From: an uncultured Collinsella sp.
GTDB lineage: Bacteria > Actinomycetota > Coriobacteriia > Coriobacteriales > Coriobacteriaceae
Assembly: GCA_958447915.1 (NCBI GenBank)
Contig: CAUDCB010000132.1
Location: forward strand, 1 to 5,679
DNA length: 5,679 bases
Direction: 5' to 3'
Below the pieces are notes generated by a model. That model was not told the DNA's origin. It was given only the letters and a program-made list of their open reading frames with translations, and did no database searches. The first letter of the stretch is position 1; every line of letters begins with the position of its first letter. Positions 1 to 5,431 of the stretch are shown here, in pieces. Both the position numbers and the translations under genes were made by a program.

Positions 1-1
1 A

Positions 2-28
2 CTGACACCCGAGGCTCGGCGTGCGTGA
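2..28 (+). CDS. C-terminal end of an upstream gene (partial)
   Basis: The second forward frame is open from the window edge and reads LTPEARRA before a TGA at 26-28. Its codons are GC-rich, and the GTG start of the next ORF (position 21) lies inside it, giving an 8-base overlap typical of translationally coupled genes. Eight residues are too few to identify a family. The main support is the overlap geometry and the match in base composition with the next ORF. Confidence 0.35.
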   Translation: MTPEARRA

Positions 29-254
29 GCACGGATGCGATCATGGCTGCATCGTCCACAACGGTGGCTGGTTCGAGATGGGCGACATGAACATGCGGCA
101 GGCGATGGCGGGAAAGGGGCGGTGGCCTGAGACGGGGGCTCCGCCGGTTCCCGTGGCGGCGTCGGCGGTGCTCACCCGCGATAGCCGCGGTGCTGACTCG
201 CAATATCTACTGGTGCTCATGCGGGCAAATGCTTATTGTGGTAAGACGGAGTAA
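21..254 (+). CDS. Small hypothetical protein, possibly 3'-altered at the island border
   Basis: This ORF of 77 codons starts with GTG. A GAGG at 11-14 lies six bases upstream and could serve as the ribosome binding site, and the start overlaps the end of the preceding frame. The product is not one I recognise. It has a short Cys/His-containing N-terminus (CDHGC, residues 6-10), then a Gly/Pro-rich middle with the stretch TGAPPVPVAASAVL, and no membrane segment. The GC-rich third positions that dominate codons 1-65 disappear in the last dozen codons (from about 215 on), where the frame ends in RANAYCGKTE. The original C-terminus may therefore have been replaced when the AT-richer DNA joined here; this is inference from composition. 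A complete small backbone protein is the alternative. Confidence 0.5.
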   Translation: MREHGCDHGCIVHNGGWFEMGDMNMRQAMAGKGRWPETGAPPVPVAASAVLTRDSRGADSQYLLVLMRANAYCGKTE

Positions 255-269
255 TAATCTTACTCTTTT
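248..269 (+). terminator. Terminator-like hairpin across the stop codon of the 77-aa ORF
   Basis: GAGTAA (249-254) pairs with TTACTC (260-265) across a five-base loop and is followed directly by TTTT (266-269). The stem is six pairs and AT-rich, so it is a weak intrinsic terminator at best. Its place at the end of the GC-rich operon and before the first cargo gene fits that role. The TAA stop forms part of the left arm. Confidence 0.4.
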
Positions 270-300
270 CAAAACTGACGGATCGAGATGATTCGGCTGC

Positions 301-329
301 TTGATTGGCGATGCGGCTTTACATATGTT
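301..329 (+). promoter_or_regulatory. Candidate sigma70-type promoter for the Abi_C gene
   Basis: TTGATT (301-306) and TATGTT (324-329) are separated by 17 bases, and each matches four of six consensus positions. Transcription would begin near 336, which leaves a leader of about 100 bases if translation starts at the ATG at 439, but almost none for the GTG at 352. The assignment rests on motif spacing alone. Confidence 0.3.
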
Positions 330-351
330 TTAGAGGGATACAATTAGCCAA

Positions 352-1278
352 GTGTTTCAGTTCAAATTAAGGTGGCTCATGTTTAAGAAAGAGTGTGCAG
401 GATTTAACTTGCTTAAATCCAAGGAAGTGTACGCTATCATGGATGGAGATACGTCATTTCGTTCTGATGTGCTTAATGAAGACGTCTCTCTTCCGTATCA
501 ATCGGGCCCAAAGTTGGTTGTGATCCTCAATAAGTTTGGAATAGATGCCACGTATGGTTCATCTAGCCGCTGGATGTATGTTGAAGCCTTGCTTGAGCTT
601 TGCATTGATAATAATCGTGTCTCTGATATGTTGGCTTATTTCTTTAACCTTGAACGCTTCTATAAAGACTTTTCTGGTTTGATGCCGGACGAAATAAAAC
701 GGAGACATGCTGCGATTGTTGAGGGCGCTATCACTGCCATTAACAGCGTTCTTTTCTTTGGTGGGCATGAACTGAGATGTTTTGGTAATAACTACGTTAT
801 TGCGTCAGTCGATGACGTGCCCGAGATGTCCATTCCTTCAATCAACACGATTGACCGTTCTTATATTAAAGATATGGCAGATAGGGCCCAGGAAGATATT
901 GAGCTAGGGAATTTCGATAGCGCTCTCACTAAAGCGAGAACTTTGCTAGAAGAAGTCTTCTGCTGGGCTATCGAACGTAAAGGGGAACAGCCCTCGAGCA
1001 GTGGCGATGTCGGGAAAATGTTCTCTCAAGTCAAATGCCTCTATAACATTCATGCTGACAAGACAATGGATAGGAGAATTTGTGATCTGGTAAATGGACT
1101 CAATAAAATTGTCGACTCTATTGGCCAGATGAGAAATAAACAGGGCGATGCTCACGGAGTGGGGGCATCAAGGGTGAACATCGAGGACTATCATGCAAGG
1201 CTAGCTGAGAATGCTGATGCCAACGTAGAGGATTTAGTTCTGTCGGTTGTTCATCGAGCGGAGAGAGATAGACACTAA
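352..1278 (+). CDS. Abi_C (abortive infection C-terminal) domain protein, putative HEPN-like ribonuclease
   Basis: The C-terminal third (about residues 187-300 counted from the GTG at 352) resembles the Abi_C domain: an A-x-TKARTLLE helix, a long helical stretch with a GLNKIVDSIG segment, then MRNKQGDAHGVG. The RN-x5-H within it (R261, N262, H268) matches the R-x4-6-H signature of HEPN ribonucleases, which often cleave RNA in phage-defense and toxin systems. RNase activity here is inference. The N-terminal part contains SLPYQSGPKLVVILNKFG (residues 46-63) and an SSRW motif, a region I associate with other Abi_C proteins. No membrane segments are visible. The start is uncertain: GTG 352 has a poorly spaced AGAGGG; ATG 379 has AAGGTGG close upstream; ATG 439 has AAGGAAG and begins nearest the conserved region, giving 279 residues, and is my preference. 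The gene stands alone, 332 bases before the next one. Confidence 0.85.
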   Translation: MFQFKLRWLMFKKECAGFNLLKSKEVYAIMDGDTSFRSDVLNEDVSLPYQSGPKLVVILNKFGIDATYGSSSRWMYVEALLELCIDNNRVSDMLAYFFNLERFYKDFSGLMPDEIKRRHAAIVEGAITAINSVLFFGGHELRCFGNNYVIASVDDVPEMSIPSINTIDRSYIKDMADRAQEDIELGNFDSALTKARTLLEEVFCWAIERKGEQPSSSGDVGKMFSQVKCLYNIHADKTMDRRICDLVNGLNKIVDSIGQMRNKQGDAHGVGASRVNIEDYHARLAENADANVEDLVLSVVHRAERDRH

Positions 1279-1361
1279 GGTTTATACGATTGCATGTCGA
1301 ATTGGCTAGCGGCCATCAGTTTGTTCGACCGATCCAGAGGAGATTGATAAATTGTTGCCAT

Positions 1362-1425
1362 TGCGCTTGCGCAGTCATTCCCGCGGGGGATAGCGTTGGT
1401 ATCACCAGCGTAGTGGCGGCGGGAA
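1362..1425. repeat. Cluster of three inverted repeats, possible structured RNA or terminator region
   Basis: TGCGC-TT-GCGCA occupies 1362-1373. Next, TTCCCGC (1378-1384) can pair with GCGGGAA (1419-1425). Inside that lies GCGTTGGT (1393-1400) facing ACCAGCGT (1404-1411) across a three-base loop, with two G-T wobbles. The result is a nested double stem of about 48 bases beside a short GC-rich hairpin. There is no T-run after it, so simple intrinsic termination is not supported. It could limit read-through into the AbiH gene, act as a protein site, or be a decayed repetitive element. Confidence 0.4.
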
Positions 1426-1549
1426 GGCGCAGTGGTCATTATTCAGTGACGTAATTGGTCAAAATCGCTTGATTATTATCGGCTAAAACCGCCTGGCGCA
1501 AACGATGAACCGAAGTGTCATCGCGACCTTTACTGAGAAAACTGGTCCC

Positions 1550-1579
1550 TTGACGGCGGTATTTGTTGACGCATTTAAA
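1550..1579 (+). promoter_or_regulatory. Candidate promoter for the AbiH gene
   Basis: TTGACG (1550-1555, five of six consensus bases) is followed 18 bases later by TTTAAA (1574-1579, four of six) in a locally AT-rich stretch. A second TTGACG at 1566-1571 has no good partner. The leader would be about 25 bases and would contain the AAAGG (1595-1599) that serves as ribosome binding site 11 bases before the ATG at 1611. Confidence 0.4.
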
Positions 1580-1610
1580 TAACTATCCGCTTTGAAAGGC
1601 TGTCTATCCA

Positions 1611-2567
1611 ATGGATTCGCGCATCTCCCATCAGCTTCTTGTTCTCGGCAACGGTTTTGATATTACATGCGGTTTAAATTCTCGGTTTGTTCAGTTCTTC
1701 AGACCGAGGATGGCTGTTATCGATAATAATAAAAACATCAGTAAAAATGGCTGGGCAAAAACTCTCTCTGCCTCAGGTATTACCGCCTGGGACTTGATTC
1801 TCTATTTCCGTAAAGAACTTGCTGATAAAGGCTATGACGTTAATTGGAGTGACGTCGAGTTAGCGGTCTCCGATGTTATCGAAATGGAGCGCAACTCTGG
1901 GGCGCTTCCGTCCTCCTCACCTATGGATAGACAACATTTTGTCGCTACTCGAACTCTCCTCGAGTATTTTGTGTTTCTGCAGTCTCATCCCTGGATTAAA
2001 TGGCCGAATCAGTATTTAACACAATTGAATGAGAAGATCGAAAAATCGACTGGATACGATTGGGGCAAACTGCAAGAAGACGTTTTCCGTGAAATGCGTG
2101 AAGCGGGATATTTTGAAGATGACGACGATTCCGGGCGTCTCCACACTGTCTCCGATATCTTCCCCCATACGTATGCGGATATTGATGACTATCGAGATGC
2201 GTTAAAAGAGCAAACGCCGGGTCTTGCTGTCGAAGTCGTTGCTAGTTTTCTCTGCGGCTTATATGTGGACGTTAAAAGTTGGACGCAAAACTCTCTTCGT
2301 TCGGTGCTCGAACAAGAGCTTCATAAGCTAGAAGCTGAGTTCAGTCGATATCTTAGTCGCGAAGTAAAACTTAACAACGAATATTGCGAGGCTTCGGAAC
2401 AGCTAATGGAACAGTTGTTGTCTGGCATGACGAGTTGGGATGCGGTCGCGTTGCAGAGGCTACTGTGCTCAGTTTTAACTACACAAGCCCGTCGATTCCA
2501 TCCATTTGGCGGAACGAGCCCACATTCAAATTCATTAATATCCACGGTAGGCTTAACGGAGACATAA
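1611..2567 (+). CDS. N-terminal piece of the split AbiH (318-aa frame)
   Basis: This is the product that would actually start at the ATG at 1611. It keeps the nucleotide-binding-like GNGFD loop (residues 13-17) and the central helical region, but after about residue 280 it leaves the family sequence and ends in roughly 38 unrelated residues (LQRLLCSVLTTQ and onward). It lacks the NYT, IHG and GHSL motifs. It would probably be non-functional unless a frame change in translation restores the rest. Confidence 0.6.
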   Translation: MDSRISHQLLVLGNGFDITCGLNSRFVQFFRPRMAVIDNNKNISKNGWAKTLSASGITAWDLILYFRKELADKGYDVNWSDVELAVSDVIEMERNSGALPSSSPMDRQHFVATRTLLEYFVFLQSHPWIKWPNQYLTQLNEKIEKSTGYDWGKLQEDVFREMREAGYFEDDDDSGRLHTVSDIFPHTYADIDDYRDALKEQTPGLAVEVVASFLCGLYVDVKSWTQNSLRSVLEQELHKLEAEFSRYLSREVKLNNEYCEASEQLMEQLLSGMTSWDAVALQRLLCSVLTTQARRFHPFGGTSPHSNSLISTVGLTET

Positions 2568-2983
2568 TCTTTGGCGCCGATGGTACAAACTGCATGGATG
2601 ATCCTGGGGCGGCAAGATTTTCTAAGACATTTAGAATTATTCGTTCTGGGAGGCCCGGCGGGGGAGAGCCAATTGCATTTGGCGCGCCATCAAAAGAAGA
2701 ACCTCGAGAAACAGTTGTTATCAAAGTATTCGGGCATTCTCTTGCGAAGGCTGATTACGCTTATTTTCAAGCAATATTTGACATTGTTGATATATATACA
2801 GGTCCGGTTGAACTGGTGTTTTTCTACAAATCCTATTGCGAAACTGCTCGTGAGGAGCTGCTCCTTAATATATCAAGGCTGCTCGACTCGTACGGCGCAT
2901 CAATGGACAACCGGGATCACGGGAAGAATTTGATGCACCGGTTGATTTTGGAGGGGCGGCTGTCTGTTGTTGAACTTCCATAA
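2384..2983 (+). pseudogene. C-terminal piece of the split AbiH, frame without its own proper start
   Basis: The frame is open from about 2384 to the TAA at 2981-2983. The family match begins only around codon 25 (EATVLSFNYT); the residues before that are the out-of-frame reading of the N-terminal coding sequence. The first possible start is a TTG with no ribosome binding site, so independent translation is unlikely. It contains LSFNYT at 2468-2485, IHGRL at 2540-2554 and FGHSL at 2729-2743. A second forward frame overlapping it (2571-2933) has no family features and is a shadow. Confidence 0.6.
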
Positions 2984-3012
2984 CGATTGGGAATTTGTGG
3001 CCGTTCTCAGCT

Positions 3013-3030
3013 AAGGCATAGCCTTTTGTT
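3013..3030 (+). terminator. Weak terminator-like hairpin after AbiH
   Basis: AAGGC (3013-3017) pairs with GCCTT (3021-3025) across the three-base loop ATA, followed by TTGTT. It sits 30 bases after the AbiH stop codon. Five pairs and an interrupted T-run make it marginal. Confidence 0.35.
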
Positions 3031-3114
3031 TGTGCTGATCGTCGGTACTCCTGCACCACTATTTCAAAGCGATTATTCACTGACCCCGTCTCGAGTAATT
3101 TTGTCCGAGCGATA

Positions 3115-3130
3115 GATTAATCTTTTAATC
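3115..3130. repeat. AT-rich inverted repeat upstream of the FRG gene
   Basis: GATTAA (3115-3120) and TTAATC (3125-3130) face each other across TCTT, just before a promoter-like TTGCCA (3134-3139) whose partner, TATGTA (3159-3164), is 19 bases away. It could be an operator for the FRG gene. In AT-rich intergenic DNA, six-pair repeats also arise by chance. Confidence 0.25.
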
Positions 3131-3263
3131 GGTTTGCCACATTTAAACTGGGCGTGAGTATGTATCTTCTTGTGTCTTCGTCGTTCGCCTTATTTAAGCG
3201 GGGAGCGATTTGGCATTTGAAGATATGTATGGTTGGCTACCTTGACGAGGAAGATGGTGGGCA

Positions 3264-4631
3264 TTGGAAAACAACGACCAACGCTACAAGGTTATCGATC
3301 ACGGTGACCTGATGGAGTTTCTTCAAGAGGATATGATTGATCAACTTCGAGGGGAGGAGATGACCCGCAGCACCCTTTCGGGTGAGAATTTTTATACTCC
3401 TCGCAATAGCCTTCTAGAAGTCTGCCGAGAGTATCTTGAGCGCGATCCCCAAACTGATGCATTTTTGATCCAGTATCCCCATGGGATCGTTCTTGAACAA
3501 TCTAAGAGGAGATTTTTCTATCGAGGCGAAAAGCAGATTTATCCACGGTCTGAATCCTCGCTCAAGAGAAAACTTCGACAGTTTAACAATATTAAAGACC
3601 AAGAGCTTTATCGTCTCGTGGCAGATATGCGGCTATTTGAGTTCAGCCGCTTTATTGATCAGTTTCAGTCCGTGCGGGAATGGAATCGTTGCGATGTTCT
3701 TTATGAACTCTTGGGTCAGCATTACGGCTTGGAGACCAATTGGCTGGACGTGACGAACGATTTTTCAACGGCGCTCTTTTTTGCAACTTGCGTTTGGGAT
3801 AAAGGCCGCTGGCGTCCGCTTTCGCAACGGGATATCGAGCGAGACGAATGTTCCAAATGGGGCGTTATTTATAGAAAGAGCGCTGCACGTGTTGGGCTGG
3901 ACGAATGCATGCGCATGGGAAAGTACATTCATCACTTGCATGAACCGCGTCCACTGCTAAAGGATGTTGGGAGTAACATCCCCGTTCCAATTGGATACCA
4001 GCCTTTTGTACGAAGCTCAATCCAGAGTGGTTACGCAATATATGACCGCGGAGCAATGCCGCTGCAGGAGGATCCTTCCTTTGAACAATTTCGGTTTAAA
4101 CAGGACCCCGATTTTTCCAAAGACGTTTTTGACATGATGAATGGCGGGAATAGGATTTACCCGGACGAAAGTCTTATTGAGGCGCTTCCCATTGTTGGCT
4201 CTATTGCTTGCGCAACGTCATTTACCAAGGAAGCTTTAAACTACGCCCTTACAAGGAGCCATTATTATCGCGCCGAAGATTTTGGAGTAGCGCTAGCCGA
4301 TTTGTCTACTTTTAGAGTGGATGGTAAGTCAATCGAAATCAAAGCCGAACATCCTTGGAATCTGCCGCGTTACCTAAGAAGGCGAGTTGATCGTCTTGGT
4401 AAAACGGAGAGGCGAATAATGGACAGCCTCCAGGTGACAACTAGGCTGTCTCCAATGAGTCTCGGTCTTAAAATTTGGGCGCCATGGATGCTTCCAGAAT
4501 GCGAGTCCGATCGGGGTGTCCTAGATATGGTTCCCAGAATGATTGATGATGAGAACCACATGGTGTTTACGGATCGGTTTTCCTTTCGCTTAATGTACAG
4601 CACGATGATGGGGAAGTTGAGTCCATTTTAG
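3264..4631 (+). CDS. FRG-domain-containing protein
   Basis: The protein of 455 residues carries an FRG domain over roughly residues 84-285. Its marks are FYRGE (85-89) followed by a proline-arginine step at PRSESSL (94-100), the signature GQHYGLETNWLDVTNDF (151-167) running into STALFFATC (168-176), a VIYR strand (201-204), and VRSSIQSGYAIYD (249-261) followed by FRFKQD (276-281). FRG proteins are cytoplasmic and frequent in mobile and defense regions; their activity is not settled. Residues 1-83 are acidic and helical, and residues 290-455 form an arginine-rich extension (RYLRRRVDRLG, 369-379) that I do not recognise. No membrane segment is seen. Translation starts at TTG 3264: an in-frame TGA at 3243 rules out a much longer protein, and AGGAAG (3248-3253) lies ten bases upstream. 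The ATG at 3312 (residue 17) is the alternative. The nearest partner is the membrane protein 200 bases downstream. Confidence 0.85.
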   Translation: MENNDQRYKVIDHGDLMEFLQEDMIDQLRGEEMTRSTLSGENFYTPRNSLLEVCREYLERDPQTDAFLIQYPHGIVLEQSKRRFFYRGEKQIYPRSESSLKRKLRQFNNIKDQELYRLVADMRLFEFSRFIDQFQSVREWNRCDVLYELLGQHYGLETNWLDVTNDFSTALFFATCVWDKGRWRPLSQRDIERDECSKWGVIYRKSAARVGLDECMRMGKYIHHLHEPRPLLKDVGSNIPVPIGYQPFVRSSIQSGYAIYDRGAMPLQEDPSFEQFRFKQDPDFSKDVFDMMNGGNRIYPDESLIEALPIVGSIACATSFTKEALNYALTRSHYYRAEDFGVALADLSTFRVDGKSIEIKAEHPWNLPRYLRRRVDRLGKTERRIMDSLQVTTRLSPMSLGLKIWAPWMLPECESDRGVLDMVPRMIDDENHMVFTDRFSFRLMYSTMMGKLSPF

Positions 4632-4655
4632 GGTGGAAACACTTCTAATCCTATT

Positions 4656-4677
4656 GGCGGGGTACCGCCCATACCCC
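4656..4677 (+). terminator. Two mutually exclusive hairpins after the FRG gene
   Basis: GGCGG (4656-4660) can pair with CCGCC (4665-4669), while GGGGTA (4659-4664) can instead pair with TACCCC (4672-4677). They share bases, so only one can form at a time. They begin 24 bases after the FRG stop. There is no T-run, so an intrinsic terminator is doubtful. Confidence 0.3.
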
Positions 4678-4683
4678 TTCGTC

Positions 4684-4715
4684 TGTGATTCTGTTGCTTA
4701 GTCACTAGAATCATA
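4684..4715. repeat. Inverted repeat between FRG and membrane-protein genes
   Basis: TGATTCT (4686-4692) and AGAATCA (4707-4713) are perfect inverted copies 14 bases apart, extendable by a wobble pair and one further pair on the outside. A smaller one follows, GCGGA (4725-4729) with TCCGC (4736-4740). Function is unknown; they may form RNA structure in the leader or bind a regulator. Confidence 0.3.
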
Positions 4716-4755
4716 TGACGGTGCGCGGAGTGCGTTCCGCTATGCAGCTGCCAAT

Positions 4756-4789
4756 TTGCGAAAGGAATTATTCGCTACCATAGTATGGT
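4756..4789 (+). promoter_or_regulatory. Candidate promoter with an operator-like palindrome for the membrane-protein gene
   Basis: TTGCGA (4756-4761) and CATAGT (4779-4784) are 17 bases apart, each matching four of six consensus bases. The -10 lies inside the perfect palindrome ACCATA-G-TATGGT (4777-4789). A symmetric site over the -10 is where a repressor dimer would block polymerase, so repression is possible; no regulator gene is present in the window. Confidence 0.35.
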
Positions 4790-4831
4790 GCTCGAGCTTA
4801 TGCCGAGTTCTATTTCGTTGGGAGTTTTACG

Positions 4832-5431
4832 GTGAAAAAGTCCCGAGAGAGCAAGGATGGCGAGTTTGAAGCCTCCGATCTCCTAGTCACAGTTTTAACC
4901 TCTGCGGCCCTACCGGTCGCCTCGCGCGTCCTTACGCTTGCTTTTGGGGAAAATTCTTTGTGGTCTGTCGACCGATTATTTATTATCTACTTTGCATCAT
5001 TTTCAGGATGGATATTGAGGAACTATCTCCAGCTGGTTGTGGAGAGAAGCGGAATGAGGGATAAGGGCTATAGTTTTATGAATTCAGACGCTGCGGGAAA
5101 TGCCATTTGGACGTTTCCCGTTCTTCTCGCCCTTTTTTGTTGGAATTTATTGCCGGGCTTAATCACGCTTCTCGCCATCTATGCTGTCGCGGCTATTCTG
5201 CTTCTGAAACATCGGAATGCCTTTTGCATCGACGTTGGAAGAATGGAGTTTATCGGGTTATGTACGCTTCTTACTGTGCTCGTTGTGGAGGCGGTCTGTG
5301 TGAGCTATTTGCCCGACCCGGCATCTGAAATACAACATTTTGCGACTTATACGGTGGCGCTTGTTCTTATTGTTTTACTTAATTTTGCCCTCGATTGTTT
5401 CCGAATTAAACGCTCCGATCGGAAACAATAG
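4832..5431 (+). CDS. Small multi-pass inner-membrane protein of unknown function
   Basis: The product has 199 residues and no family I recognise. Reading hydrophobicity by eye, likely membrane segments are at about 17-38, 48-70, 91-107, 108-126, 138-160 and 169-190, so about six passes. The polar N-terminal tail (KKSRESKDGEFE) and the basic C-terminus (RIKRSDRKQ) would both face the cytoplasm by the positive-inside rule. The longest soluble loop is residues 71-90. No catalytic motif is visible. Translation starts at GTG 4832, with GGGAG (4820-4824) seven bases upstream, a better-spaced site than those of the other cargo genes. It follows the FRG gene in the same direction but appears to have its own promoter. 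In a defense island, a small membrane protein may be an effector that disturbs the membrane, or an anchor; this is inference from position only. Confidence 0.75.
   Translation: MKKSRESKDGEFEASDLLVTVLTSAALPVASRVLTLAFGENSLWSVDRLFIIYFASFSGWILRNYLQLVVERSGMRDKGYSFMNSDAAGNAIWTFPVLLALFCWNLLPGLITLLAIYAVAAILLLKHRNAFCIDVGRMEFIGLCTLLTVLVVEAVCVSYLPDPASEIQHFATYTVALVLIVLLNFALDCFRIKRSDRKQ
5394..5429. repeat. 11-bp perfect inverted repeat spanning the stop codon of the membrane-protein gene
   Basis: ATTGTTTCCGA (5394-5404) is exactly complementary to TCGGAAACAAT (5419-5429), with a 14-base loop. It is the longest perfect inverted repeat I found in the window. The right arm ends on the first base of the TAG stop (5429-5431). 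No T-run follows, so it may act as a 3'-end RNA stabiliser or Rho-linked structure, or be an element end. The loop side also holds the competing palindrome TCCGATCGGA. Confidence 0.5.

Larger units (their letters stand above)
1279..1610. other. Intergenic region with a cluster of palindromes
   Basis: No convincing gene is visible on either strand in these 332 bases. The left part is plain sequence. The middle (1362-1425) holds three inverted repeats, described separately, and the right part holds a promoter-like pair in front of the AbiH gene. I see no tRNA, insertion-sequence end or CRISPR repeat. Confidence 0.6.
1611..2983 (+). pseudogene. abiH: AbiH-family abortive infection protein, split by a frameshift
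   Basis: Two overlapping frames together make one AbiH-like protein of about 455 residues, within the usual family range. The first frame gives the N-terminal LLVLGNGFDITCGLNSRF (residues 9-26), then AWDLI, NWSDVE and a long helical region ending near LEAEFSRYL and SWDAVA. The second frame supplies VLSFNYT (2465-2485), INIHGRLNGDIIFG (from about 2534) and VFGHSLAKADYAYFQ (from about 2726). These motifs occur in this order in AbiH proteins. The switch must lie before 2468 and most likely at 2448-2458; it equals one lost base (or two gained). No slippery heptamer is present there. AbiH proteins protect against phages by abortive infection; the mechanism is not known to me. As written the gene cannot give the full protein. 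A sequencing error would restore it. Confidence 0.8.

Noticed and set aside
559..1155. Two 69-codon minus-strand ORFs under the Abi_C gene
   Set aside because: They are antisense to a clearly conserved coding region and show no protein features of their own.
1279..1610. Integron attC sites or a CRISPR array explaining the spaced single genes
   Set aside because: I found no paired GTTRRRY/RYYYAAC core sites in the right arrangement and no regularly spaced direct repeats in any gap.
2468..2485. Programmed -1 frameshift to join the AbiH halves, at the TTTTAAC run in the NYT region
   Set aside because: In the reading frame of the N-terminal half the codons there are GTT TTA ACT, which do not form an X-XXY-YYZ heptamer, and slippage there would lose the conserved LSF residues.
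2571..2933. 120-codon forward ORF inside AbiH
   Set aside because: It lies wholly within the C-terminal AbiH coding sequence in another frame, has no family features or ribosome binding site, and is best explained as a shadow.
2865..3080. 71-codon minus-strand ORF at the end of AbiH and into the gap
   Set aside because: Most of it is antisense to the AbiH C-terminus, with no recognisable motif and no supporting start context.
1437..3090. ATTATTCAGTGAC (from 1439) and ATTATTCACTGAC (from 3072) as a repeat flanking the AbiH gene
   Set aside because: The match covers 12 of 13 bases but does not extend on either side, and no target-site or element features accompany it. It is too short to call a mobile-element boundary.
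3865..4603. Minus-strand ORFs (63 and 77 codons) under the FRG gene
   Set aside because: They are shadows of the FRG reading frame, with biased composition and no recognisable sequence.
5107..5328. 73-codon forward ORF inside the membrane-protein gene
   Set aside because: It is fully contained in the membrane-protein frame, has no good ribosome binding site and shows no family signal.
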